The notes under the pieces were generated by a model. That model had not been told where the DNA came from and did no database searches. It saw only the letters and a list, made by a program, of their open reading frames with translations. The translations under genes and the position numbers were made by a program. From Actinomycetota bacterium (GTDB lineage Bacteria > Actinomycetota > Thermoleophilia > Gaiellales > Gaiellaceae), in assembly GCA_013812465.1 (NCBI GenBank), contig JACCTK010000267.1, forward strand, positions 1-5,302: 5,302 bases of DNA, in the 5' to 3' direction. This document shows, one piece after another, positions 1-5,302 of the stretch. Every line of letters begins with the position of its first letter. The first letter of the stretch is position 1.

Positions 1-568
1 TCGGGATCAGCACCTTCCCGCCCAGATGGCCGCACTTCTTCTCCGAGGAGAGCTGATCTTCGAAGTGCACCCCTGCGGCGCCGGCCTCGATGAACGACTT
101 CATCAGCTCGAACGCGTTCAACGGGCCCCCGAAGCCGGCCTCGGCGTCTGCGAGCACCGGCGCGAGCCAGTACGTCCCGTTCTTACCCTCGGCCGCATCG
201 ATCTGGTCCGCACGCAGAAGCGCGTTCGAGATGCGCTTGACGAGCGCGGGCGCGCTGTTGACGGGATACAGGCTCTGATCCGGGTACGTGTGCGCGGAGA
301 GGTTCCCGTCGGCGGCAACCTGCCAGCCGGAGAGGTAGATCGCCTTCAGGCCCGCCTTGACCATCTGCACGGCCTGCGCGCCGGTGAGCGCTCCAAGCGC
401 GGCGACGTAGGGCTCGGACGCCATGAGCTGCCAGAGGCGCTCTGCGCCTAGACGCGCGATCGTGTGCTCGACGCGGAAGCGCCCCTGCAGTCGTTCGACG
501 TCCTCACGCGTATACGGCCGCTCGATCCCGGTCCAACGGCCTTGCCCGTTCGTCCCCATGCCGCTCAT
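1..568 (-). CDS. aceA: Isocitrate lyase, N-terminal part (cut by left edge of window)
   Basis: Isocitrate lyase cleaves isocitrate to glyoxylate and succinate in the cytoplasm. It is the first step of the glyoxylate shunt and lets cells grow on acetate or fatty acids. The window holds 189 codons, in which the family's landmarks appear in order: LSGWQVAAD near residue 75, the YPDQSLYP segment near 90, the metal-binding ADAEAGFGG segment near 139, the HFEDQ segment near 168, and the signature KKCGH at residues 177-181 with catalytic Cys179. In E. coli AceA (about 434 residues) the corresponding cysteine is Cys195, so the start is close to full length and about 240 residues should lie beyond position 1. 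ATG at 568 was chosen because GGAGGAG lies 6 bases upstream; an in-frame ATG at 559 is the alternative. It is divergent from the HerA-like ATPase gene. Methylisocitrate lyase is less likely, because KKCGH and the SGWQVAAD segment are those of isocitrate lyase. Confidence 0.96.
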   Translation of the reverse strand, partial: MSGMGTNGQGRWTGIERPYTREDVERLQGRFRVEHTIARLGAERLWQLMASEPYVAALGALTGAQAVQMVKAGLKAIYLSGWQVAADGNLSAHTYPDQSLYPVNSAPALVKRISNALLRADQIDAAEGKNGTYWLAPVLADAEAGFGGPLNAFELMKSFIEAGAAGVHFEDQLSSEKKCGHLGGKVLIP

Positions 569-574
569 CTCCCG

Positions 575-580
575 CTCCTC
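575..580 (-). promoter_or_regulatory. Ribosome binding site of aceA
   Basis: The minus strand reads GAGGAG here, inside a longer purine run (GAGGGAGGAGCGGGAG) ending at the ATG at 568. The gap of 6 bases is normal. It decides the aceA start at 568 over the second in-frame ATG at 559. It is also the strongest Shine-Dalgarno sequence in the window. Confidence 0.75.
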
Positions 581-601
581 CCTCGCCGGATTACCTCTCA
601 G

Positions 602-630
602 ATCGTACGTCTCGGATCCCAAATGTGCAA
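602..630 (-). promoter_or_regulatory. Candidate aceA promoter
   Basis: On the minus strand a TTGCAC (630-625) and a TACGAT (607-602) are separated by exactly 17 bases, like -35 and -10 elements of a housekeeping sigma factor. TACGAT matches four of six consensus bases including the key A2 and T6; TTGCAC matches only the TTG. Initiation would fall near 595, giving a leader of about 27 bases that contains the good ribosome binding site. An overlapping TTGACG at 648-643 is a better -35 hexamer but has no good -10 at the right distance. This is a pattern match only. Confidence 0.35.
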
Positions 631-739
631 TAGAGTGCGTCAACGGCCAATGTTGGGGCGCTACCCGCTCCGATTGGATACAAAACCTCATACGCGAGGA
701 TCCAGGAAACGTGCTGCAAGAAGGCCGGCGGACGTCGGA

Positions 740-745
740 TACGAT
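740..745 (+). promoter_or_regulatory. Candidate -10 element for a leaderless transcript of the HerA-like gene
   Basis: TACGAT ends 6 bases before the GTG at 752, so a transcript starting at the usual distance would begin on the G of the start codon. There is no Shine-Dalgarno sequence close enough to serve this start: the nearest purine run, AAGAAGG at 718-724, is 27 bases away. No convincing -35 hexamer lies 16-18 bases upstream. Leaderless mRNAs starting with ATG or GTG are common in actinobacteria, which makes this reading plausible but unproven. Confidence 0.35.
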
Positions 746-751
746 CGCGCC

Positions 752-2287
752 GTGGCGTCCAGATCGGCGAGCGCGACGGATTTCGGCACCTCGATCGGAG
801 AGGCATACGCGACCGGCGGCGCCGCGATCGAGCTCGGCCTGGGAGTTCACGAGGGGGAGGTGGCGTCTGCCGCTCGAGTGCGCGTGCCGCTACGGATGCT
901 GAACCGACACGGGTTGATCGCGGGCGCGACCGGAACCGGCAAGACGAGGACGTTGCAAGTCATCGCCGAGCAGCTCTCCGTTGCCGGCGTCGCCGTATTC
1001 GCGGCCGACGTGAAGGGCGACGTCTCGGGCATCGCGCTCCCTGGATCGGACGACGGACCCGCCAAGAAGCGCGCGAGGGAGCTCGGGATCGAGTGGGTGC
1101 CCGCCGGCTATCCGGTCGAGTACCTCTCGCTGGGCGGGATTGGGCCCGGTGTCCCCGTGCGGGCGACGGTGTCCGACTTCGGGCCGCTCCTGCTCGCCAA
1201 GGTCCTGGGCTCGAACCAGACGCAGGAGCAGAGCCTTTCGCTCGTCTTCCACTACGCCGACGCGAAGGGCCTCCCGCTGCTCGATCTCTCGGACCTGCGC
1301 GCGTTGCTCACGTTCCTCGACTCCGACGCAGGCAAGGTGGAGCTCCGGGGCATCGGCGGGCTCTCGCCGGCGACCGTGGGCGTCCTCTTGCGCTCACTCG
1401 TCGGCCTCGAGGAGGGCGGTGGGAACGACTTCTTCGGCGAGCCTCAGCTCGACATCGCCGATCTCCTGCGCACCGCGCCGGACGGGCGGGGTGTCATCTC
1501 GTGCCTGGAGCTTCCGGCCGTGCAGGACCGACCGAAGCTGTGGTCGACCGTGCTCATGTGGATCGTCGCCGAGCTCTTCGAGCAGCTCCCGGAGGTCGGC
1601 GACCGCGACAAGCCACGCATCGTGTTCTTTCTGGACGAGGCGCACCTCCTGTTCGACGGCGCGAGCAAGGCGTTCGTCGAGTCGGTCACGCAGACCGTGC
1701 GACTGATCCGCTCGAAGGGCGTCGGAGTCTTCTTCGTCACGCAGACGCCGAAGGACATTCCGGCCGACGTGCTGGGCCAGCTTGGCAACCGCGTCCAGCA
1801 CGCGCTGCGGGCGTTCACCCCCGACGACGCCAAGGCGCTGCGGGCAACGGTGCGGACGTTCCCCAAGTCCGATTTCTACGACCTCGAAGAGCTGCTCACG
1901 CAGATGGGAACCGGCGAGGCCGCGGTCACGATCCTGTCCGAGTCGGGCGTGCCCACACCGGTCGTCCACACGCGCATGCGTCCGCCGCACGCGCGCATGG
2001 GGCCTGCAGACGACGTCGACGGCGCCGCCAAGAGCTCGCCGCTCCATGTGAAGTACGCGACCCGGCTCGACAACCAGAGCGCGCGCGAGATGCTCGCGGC
2101 GCGGCTCGAGCAGGCCGCGCCTCCGCCTCCTGGCGCGCCAACTACGAGCGAGCGTCAGAAAAAAGCAGCAGAGGCGACCGGCGGCGGCGCAGACGCGATC
2201 GGAGATTTCCTCAAGTCCTCTACCGGGCGGACGATCCAGCGCGAGCTCGTCCGCGGCCTCTTCGGTCTCTTGAAGAAGAGGGGCTAG
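752..2287 (+). CDS. HerA-like P-loop ATPase, DUF853/YjgR type
   Basis: This 511-residue protein is an AAA+/FtsK-HerA superfamily ATPase of the DUF853 group, whose E. coli member YjgR is about 500 residues and poorly characterised. The Walker A motif GATGTGKT is at residues 58-65, preceded by the family's NRHGL (51-55). Walker B is FFLDEAH at 292-298, with Asp295 and Glu296 as likely metal-binding and catalytic residues. VFFVTQTP at 326-333 is a sensor-like strand with Gln331. The C-terminal [13 protein letters not shown] stretch (490-502) is typical of the group, and the Pro/Ala-rich segment 455-480 looks like a linker. No membrane segment or signal peptide is visible. The GTG at 752 is preferred: the family-like GGAAIELG segment starts about 20 residues later, and the longer ORF upstream is low-complexity and runs into aceA. 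HerA proteins are DNA-translocating ATPases, but a DNA role for DUF853 proteins is not established. It is probably the first gene of an operon. Confidence 0.9.
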   Translation: MASRSASATDFGTSIGEAYATGGAAIELGLGVHEGEVASAARVRVPLRMLNRHGLIAGATGTGKTRTLQVIAEQLSVAGVAVFAADVKGDVSGIALPGSDDGPAKKRARELGIEWVPAGYPVEYLSLGGIGPGVPVRATVSDFGPLLLAKVLGSNQTQEQSLSLVFHYADAKGLPLLDLSDLRALLTFLDSDAGKVELRGIGGLSPATVGVLLRSLVGLEEGGGNDFFGEPQLDIADLLRTAPDGRGVISCLELPAVQDRPKLWSTVLMWIVAELFEQLPEVGDRDKPRIVFFLDEAHLLFDGASKAFVESVTQTVRLIRSKGVGVFFVTQTPKDIPADVLGQLGNRVQHALRAFTPDDAKALRATVRTFPKSDFYDLEELLTQMGTGEAAVTILSESGVPTPVVHTRMRPPHARMGPADDVDGAAKSSPLHVKYATRLDNQSAREMLAARLEQAAPPPPGAPTTSERQKKAAEATGGGADAIGDFLKSSTGRTIQRELVRGLFGLLKKRG

Positions 2288-2296
2288 GCTTTCACG

Positions 2297-2608
2297 ATGA
2301 TCCTTCTCACCTTCCTCATCGGGCTCGGTCTGGTGACCGTCGCAGCCACGTTCTGCAGCGTCCGAGGGGTGCGGATGTGGCGGCAGCTGAAGAGGACGGG
2401 GAAGGCGATGGGCGCCGAGCTGGACGCGCTCGAGGTGCGAACGGCGCGGACCGAGACCCTGCTCGCGCAGGCGGAGCGGCGAAGCGCCGACCTCGAGACC
2501 GCGCTCCAGCGGCTGCGCGCCTCCCGAGCGCAAATGCAGGTGCTACGAGGCGCGATCGAGTCTGCGAAAGCTCGCACGCGTTGGCTCCGCGTCTTCCTCC
2601 CGATCTGA
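2297..2608 (+). CDS. Small single-pass membrane protein with cytoplasmic coiled coil, unrecognised
   Basis: I do not recognise this 103-residue protein. Residues 2-19 form one uninterrupted hydrophobic segment. It is followed by an Arg/Lys-rich stretch (R23, R26, R29, K31, R32, K36), so the positive-inside rule puts the N terminus outside and the rest in the cytoplasm. Residues about 41-90 are charged and helical, with a partial heptad register (L66, L73, M80, I87), suggesting a coiled coil that oligomerises or binds a partner. The tail is short and hydrophobic (WLRVFLPI). The gene starts 9 bases after the ATPase stop and ends 5 bases before ppx, so it is almost certainly co-transcribed with both. 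A GAGGGG at 2278-2283 is 13 bases from the ATG, long for a ribosome binding site. Coding is supported by the tight packing and by the membrane-plus-coil architecture. It could act as a membrane anchor or scaffold, but nothing shows for what. Confidence 0.75.
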   Translation: MILLTFLIGLGLVTVAATFCSVRGVRMWRQLKRTGKAMGAELDALEVRTARTETLLAQAERRSADLETALQRLRASRAQMQVLRGAIESAKARTRWLRVFLPI

Positions 2609-2613
2609 TTCAG

Positions 2614-3561
2614 ATGACCCGCGTTGCGGCGGTAGACCTTGGGACGAACTCGACGCGGCTGCTCGTTGCCGACGTCACTGGCGACAGGCTCGACGAAGTC
2701 GTCCGCCTTCTGACCATCACGCGGCTCGGTGAAGGGGTCGACACGCGGAAGCGGCTCCTGCCAGTTCCGATCACGCGTGTGCGCAACGCGCTCACCGACT
2801 ATCGCCGAGAGCTCGAGCGCCACGGCGCGACTCGAACGCTCGCGATCGCGACGAGCGCGGTGCGAGACGCCGAGAACGGCGAGGCGTTCCTCGGCGAGAT
2901 CGAGTGGAGCTACGGCTTCACGACCCGTCTCCTCGACGGCACGGACGAGGCGGCGATGATGCTTCGCGGAGTCACTGCCGGTCGGCCGCCGGTCCAGGAC
3001 ACGCTGATCGTGGACATCGGCGGCGGTTCGACCGAGCTCGTCGTGACCTCGAGCGGCGCTGCGCCGGCGGCCTCCACGAGCCTCGACGTCGGCTGCGTGC
3101 GGCTGACCGAGCGCTTTCTCAAATCGGATCCTCCCACCCGACCGGAGCTCGCCGGCGCGGGAGCGTACGTTCGCTCGCTCCTGCCGCCCTACGAGGCGCG
3201 AAGCGCGATCGGAGTCGCCGGCACGGTGACAACTCTGGCCACGCTCGCTCTCGGGCTCGAGGAATACGACCCTGTGCGCACCCACGGGCATCGGATCTTC
3301 CGGGACTCGGTCGAGCGTGAGCTCGAGCGCCTAGCTGGCATGACACTCGAAGAGCGGCTCGAGGTTCCCGGAATCGAGCCAGGACGGGCCGCGGTCATCG
3401 TCGCCGGCGTGGTCATCCTTCGCGAGGTGCTCGCTGCGTACGGACTCGGTGAGATCGAGGTGAGCGAGCGCGACATCCTGCACGGAGCGGCGTTCGCGGC
3501 CGCCGAGCTCCCCGAGCCGGAAGAGGGCGCAGCGCCTCCGGGCGCATACACCTGTTGCTAG
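2614..3561 (+). CDS. ppx: Short Ppx/GppA-type exopolyphosphatase or pppGpp phosphohydrolase
   Basis: Ppx/GppA enzymes hydrolyse the terminal phosphate of polyphosphate and/or convert pppGpp to ppGpp. This 315-residue protein carries the ASKHA-fold ATPase core: phosphate-1 motif VDLGTNSTR (7-15), SAVRDAEN (81-88), the DEA motif with Glu112 aligning to the catalytic Glu, phosphate-2 motif VDIGGGSTEL (133-142), and the adenosine-like VAGTVTTLAT (201-210). E. coli Ppx and GppA are about 500 residues; this one stops after the two core domains, like the roughly 320-residue mycobacterial PPX1/PPX2. It therefore lacks the C-terminal HD-like and helical domains, and substrate choice cannot be read from sequence. 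The ATG at 2614 lies 7 residues before the phosphate-1 motif, as usual in the family. There is no Shine-Dalgarno sequence before it and the upstream stop is 5 bases away, suggesting coupled translation. The protein ends in two cysteines after a Glu/Pro/Ala-rich tail, which is odd. Confidence 0.93.
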   Translation: MTRVAAVDLGTNSTRLLVADVTGDRLDEVVRLLTITRLGEGVDTRKRLLPVPITRVRNALTDYRRELERHGATRTLAIATSAVRDAENGEAFLGEIEWSYGFTTRLLDGTDEAAMMLRGVTAGRPPVQDTLIVDIGGGSTELVVTSSGAAPAASTSLDVGCVRLTERFLKSDPPTRPELAGAGAYVRSLLPPYEARSAIGVAGTVTTLATLALGLEEYDPVRTHGHRIFRDSVERELERLAGMTLEERLEVPGIEPGRAAVIVAGVVILREVLAAYGLGEIEVSERDILHGAAFAAAELPEPEEGAAPPGAYTCC

Positions 3562-3565
3562 TCGA

Positions 3566-4000
3566 TTATGCGGCTGGGGGAAGATCGGGCGGCTCGACGT
3601 CCTCTTCTCCCGGAGGCTCCTCGTCCTCGGCCAGCCGCCGTTGCAGCACGCTGCGCGAGAGAACGCCGATCAGACTCTCGCGCTCGTCCACGACGGGGAC
3701 CCGCTCGGCATCGTGCTCCTCCAGGAAACGGAAGGCATCCTCGAGCGGGACGTCGGGGCCGATGGTGTGATCGGGTAGCTCGGCGATCTCACCGAGCGTC
3801 GTCGCGCTCGGGTCGCGGCCAGCTGCGACAACCTCGCGCACGAGCGTCTTTCGCGTGACGACACCGACCAGGCGCTCGTCGTCGGTCACGTAGATCGCAC
3901 GCACCTCCGGCCGCCCGAGGAGCTCACCCGCGACCTGGGCGGACGCGTCCGCTGAGAGCTGGCCTGGATGGGACACCATCGCATCACGCACGGTGTTCAA
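3566..4000 (-). CDS. Stand-alone CBS-domain pair (Bateman module) protein, coupled to glutamate dehydrogenase
   Basis: This 144-residue protein is essentially two CBS domains: CBS1 at residues 3-58 (with RAIYVTDDERLVGVVTR) and CBS2 at 69-121 (with RVPVVDERESLIGVLSR), then a very acidic, Pro-rich tail (124-144). CBS pairs usually bind adenine nucleotides and tune a partner protein. In both repeats the usual Asp of the G-x-x-T/S-x-x-D ribose-binding pattern is missing: T49-R-K-T52 in CBS1 and S115-R-S-V118 in CBS2. The ligand may therefore be atypical or bound weakly. The TTG at 4000 is chosen because it overlaps the dehydrogenase stop (TTGA) and has AGGGGA 8 bases upstream. A GTG at 3991 would give a shorter protein, and a GTG at 4102 would add 34 residues lying wholly inside the upstream gene. 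The arrangement suggests a regulatory subunit or sensor for glutamate dehydrogenase, but that is inference. Confidence 0.88.
   Translation of the reverse strand: MNTVRDAMVSHPGQLSADASAQVAGELLGRPEVRAIYVTDDERLVGVVTRKTLVREVVAAGRDPSATTLGEIAELPDHTIGPDVPLEDAFRFLEEHDAERVPVVDERESLIGVLSRSVLQRRLAEDEEPPGEEDVEPPDLPPAA
3570..3638. repeat. 8-bp inverted repeat beside the convergent gene ends
   Basis: GCGGCTGG at 3570-3577 and CCAGCCGC at 3631-3638 are perfect reverse complements 53 bases apart. Inside them, GGGAAGA (3578-3584) can pair with TCTTCTCCC (3603-3611) if one T is bulged. The element lies in the last codons of the CBS gene and just past the ppx stop, so RNA from either strand could fold. There is no T run on either side, so it is not a standard intrinsic terminator. 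Chance pairing in G+C-rich DNA is a real alternative. Confidence 0.3.
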
Positions 4001-5283
4001 GGAAAGATTCCCCTGGCCTCGAGGGCATTCGAGACCTCCCGGATGCCCGATACCAAGGCCGCCGTTCGCAGAGACACGTTGCGATCCTCCGCGAGATCCC
4101 ACACGCGGTCGAACGCGTCGGAGAGCTTTTCCGCGAGCTTCGCGCGGATGTCGTCACGCGTCCAGAAGAGACGCCCCAGGTCCTGCACCCATTCGAAGTA
4201 GGAGACGGTCACGCCGCCCGCGTTCGTCAGGATGTCCGGCAGAACGGGAATCCTCCGCTCGCCGAGAATGTGGTCGGCCTCGAGCGACGTGGGGCCGTTC
4301 GCGCCCTCCGCGACCATGCGCGCCTGCACCCGGGAGGCGTTCTCCGCCGTGACCTGATCCTCGCGTGCAGCGAGAACCAGGATGTCGCAGTCGAGCTCGA
4401 GCAGCTCCTCGTTCGTGACCCGAAGCCCGGCGGTGCTGCCGTCGAGCGACCCATGGAGATGCGCGTACTCCTCGAGCGCGGGAATGTCGAGCCCGGCCTC
4501 TGAGTGGATGCCTCCCGACACGTCCGATACGGCGACGACCTTGGCGCCGAGGGCATGGAGCTCGTGTGCCGCGATCCCGCCGACGTTGCCGAACCCCTGC
4601 ACGACGCAGCGTTGCTCGTCGAGCCGCCAGCCCAACTTGCCGCAAGCCCGGACGATCACCATCACCACCCCCACGCCCGTCGCCTCGTGCCGGAACACGG
4701 AGCCGCCGATCGAGATCGGCTTTCCCGTCACGATCTCGGGCACCGCGTACCCGCGCTGCACCGAATACGTGTCCATCATCCAGGCCATCGTCTGCTCATT
4801 CGTGGCCATGTCCGGCGCGGGGATGTCCTCTTGCGGCCCGATCACCGGCAGGAGATCGGAGGTGAAGCGGCGTGTCAGCCGCTCGACTTCGGGCAGCGAG
4901 AGCGAGCGCGCGTCGCACCGGACTCCTCCCTTCGCCCCACCGTAGGGCAGACGAAGCAGCGCGCACTTCCACGTCATCCACATTGCGAGCGCGGCGCACT
5001 CGCCGAGCGACACCTCGAGGTCGTAGCGGATTCCGCCCTTGGTAGGCCCGAGGATGCTCGAGTGCTGGACCCGATACCCGGGGAAGACCACCCGATGCCC
5101 CTCGTCCATGCGAACGGGGATGGTGACGATGATCGAGCGCTCGGGATAGCGCAGCCGCTCCGCGATGTCGTCCGGAATGTCCGCGACCGGAACAGCCTGG
5201 TCGAACTGCGCGACCGCCATGCGGTATAGGGGCGTGTCCCACTCGAGGGGGGCTTGGGCAAGCGCTTCTGGCAGGCTCGCCAC
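3997..5283 (-). CDS. gdhA: Glutamate dehydrogenase, hexameric RocG/GudB-like type, probably NAD-dependent
   Basis: The enzyme interconverts glutamate and 2-oxoglutarate plus ammonia in the cytoplasm. At 428 residues it matches the roughly 424-450-residue hexameric class and aligns well with Bacillus RocG by eye. Active-site positions, using Clostridium symbiosum numbering for comparison, are all present: K82 in GPTKGG (K89), K106 in MTWKCALL (K113), K118 in PYGGAKGG (K125), D158 in PAPDMAT (D165) and S361 in GGVTVSYFEW (S380). K82 and S361 favour glutamate over leucine or phenylalanine. The nucleotide fold has GFGNVG at 230-235 and Asp254 after the second strand, suggesting NAD. In the normally conserved LVPAA segment Pro is Leu304. 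The GTG at 5283 puts the family's conserved TPLYRMAVAQFD at residues 17-28; an ATG at residue 22 would cut through it. There is no Shine-Dalgarno sequence. The stop overlaps the CBS gene start. Confidence 0.95.
   Translation of the reverse strand: MASLPEALAQAPLEWDTPLYRMAVAQFDQAVPVADIPDDIAERLRYPERSIIVTIPVRMDEGHRVVFPGYRVQHSSILGPTKGGIRYDLEVSLGECAALAMWMTWKCALLRLPYGGAKGGVRCDARSLSLPEVERLTRRFTSDLLPVIGPQEDIPAPDMATNEQTMAWMMDTYSVQRGYAVPEIVTGKPISIGGSVFRHEATGVGVVMVIVRACGKLGWRLDEQRCVVQGFGNVGGIAAHELHALGAKVVAVSDVSGGIHSEAGLDIPALEEYAHLHGSLDGSTAGLRVTNEELLELDCDILVLAAREDQVTAENASRVQARMVAEGANGPTSLEADHILGERRIPVLPDILTNAGGVTVSYFEWVQDLGRLFWTRDDIRAKLAEKLSDAFDRVWDLAEDRNVSLRTAALVSGIREVSNALEARGIFP
4009..4014 (-). promoter_or_regulatory. 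Ribosome binding site deciding the CBS-protein TTG start
   Basis: The minus strand reads AGGGGA inside the last codons of the glutamate dehydrogenase gene, 8 bases before the TTG at 4000. It would be 17 bases from the next candidate start, the GTG at 3991. This spacing is the main reason for choosing TTG. Confidence 0.55.
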
Positions 5284-5292
5284 GGCGCGCGG

Positions 5293-5298
5293 AGTGTA
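5293..5298 (-). promoter_or_regulatory. Candidate -10 element of the glutamate dehydrogenase promoter
   Basis: The minus strand reads TACACT, five of six matches to TATAAT allowing the common C at position 3 (four strict matches), 9 bases before the GTG at 5283. Transcription at the usual distance would begin only about 3 bases before the start codon. The bases between (CCGCGCGCC) hold no ribosome binding site, so a nearly leaderless mRNA is likely. Any -35 element would lie beyond the right end of the window. Confidence 0.4.
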
Positions 5299-5302
5299 CC
5301 GG

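Noticed and set aside
26..451. Plus-strand ORF of 141 codons opposite aceA.
   Set aside because: It is antisense to a clearly recognisable isocitrate lyase, and its Arg/Leu/Val-rich translation is a composition artefact.
464..751. N-terminal extension of the HerA-like ATPase to the ATG at 464, or to ATGs at 623 or 650.
   Set aside because: The extra residues resemble nothing in the family, have a non-coding look, and in part overlap aceA on the other strand. The GTG at 752 gives the usual family length.
2297..2359. Lipoprotein signal in the small membrane protein, because a Cys follows the hydrophobic segment at residue 20.
   Set aside because: The residues before Cys20 are A-A-T-F, not a lipobox (Phe at -1 is not accepted). 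The basic cluster also follows the hydrophobic segment instead of preceding it.
1394..2533. Minus-strand ORF of 379 codons opposite the ATPase gene, and a similar one at 2284-3291 opposite ppx.
   Set aside because: Both are mirror frames of well-supported genes with Arg/Glu-rich, motif-free translations, as expected in G+C-rich DNA.
3524..3537. Short hairpin GGCG-CAG-CGCC near the end of ppx as a terminator.
   Set aside because: Only four or five base pairs with a 3-base loop, within coding sequence, and no T run follows.
1093..3561. A very long open frame that runs through the ATPase and coiled-coil genes out of frame and is continuous with ppx; with the A6 run at 2159-2164, a -1 slip could in principle give an ATPase-linker-Ppx fusion.
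   Set aside because: The upstream translation is Arg/Ala-rich shadow sequence typical of G+C-rich genes. The A6 run sits as AAA-AAA-G in the reading frame, not as a canonical X-XXY-YYZ slip site. Each gene also has its own fitting start and stop.
4001..4102. Longer CBS protein starting at the GTG at 4102.
   Set aside because: The added 34 residues lie wholly inside the glutamate dehydrogenase gene, are Gly-rich and not CBS-like. The TTG at 4000 has a well-placed Shine-Dalgarno sequence.

Overview
The window is strongly G+C-rich and gene-dense, with G or C in most third codon positions, several GTG/TTG starts and very short gaps between genes. Together with a short, single-module Ppx/GppA phosphatase and a clostridial/RocG-type 428-residue glutamate dehydrogenase, this suggests a high-GC bacterium, most plausibly an actinobacterial lineage. 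The phylum is an inference from style and protein type; no rRNA or marker gene is present.

Layout. Positions 1-568 (minus) hold the N-terminal 189 residues of isocitrate lyase (aceA), cut by the left edge. A 183-base intergenic region (569-751) separates it from a divergent plus-strand cluster. That cluster is a HerA-like/DUF853 (YjgR-type) P-loop ATPase (752-2287), a 103-residue protein with one N-terminal membrane segment and a coiled coil (2297-2608), and a short Ppx/GppA-type phosphatase (2614-3561). The gaps inside the cluster are 9 and 5 bases, so it is very likely one operon. It meets a minus-strand pair head-on with only 4 bases between the stops. That pair is glutamate dehydrogenase (5283 down to 3997), whose stop codon overlaps the TTG start of a two-CBS-domain protein (4000 down to 3566).

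Functional picture. Isocitrate lyase is the glyoxylate-shunt branch enzyme. Glutamate dehydrogenase links 2-oxoglutarate to nitrogen metabolism. The CBS pair is a candidate ligand-sensing partner for the dehydrogenase. Ppx/GppA enzymes turn over polyphosphate and/or pppGpp. These fit a central-metabolism and energy-status neighbourhood. The role of the HerA-like ATPase and of the coiled-coil membrane protein beside it is not known from the sequence.

Control signals. aceA has a good Shine-Dalgarno sequence and a plausible promoter. The ATPase and glutamate dehydrogenase genes both start with GTG, have no Shine-Dalgarno sequence, and carry a -10-like hexamer 6-9 bases upstream of the start codon, which suggests leaderless transcripts.

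I see no mobile element, CRISPR array, tRNA, rRNA or phage gene, and nothing that convincingly amounts to a new defence or biosynthetic system. The points most worth a second look are the coupled gdh-CBS pair, the unexplained ATPase/coiled-coil/Ppx operon, the leaderless-type starts, and the crowded convergent junction.
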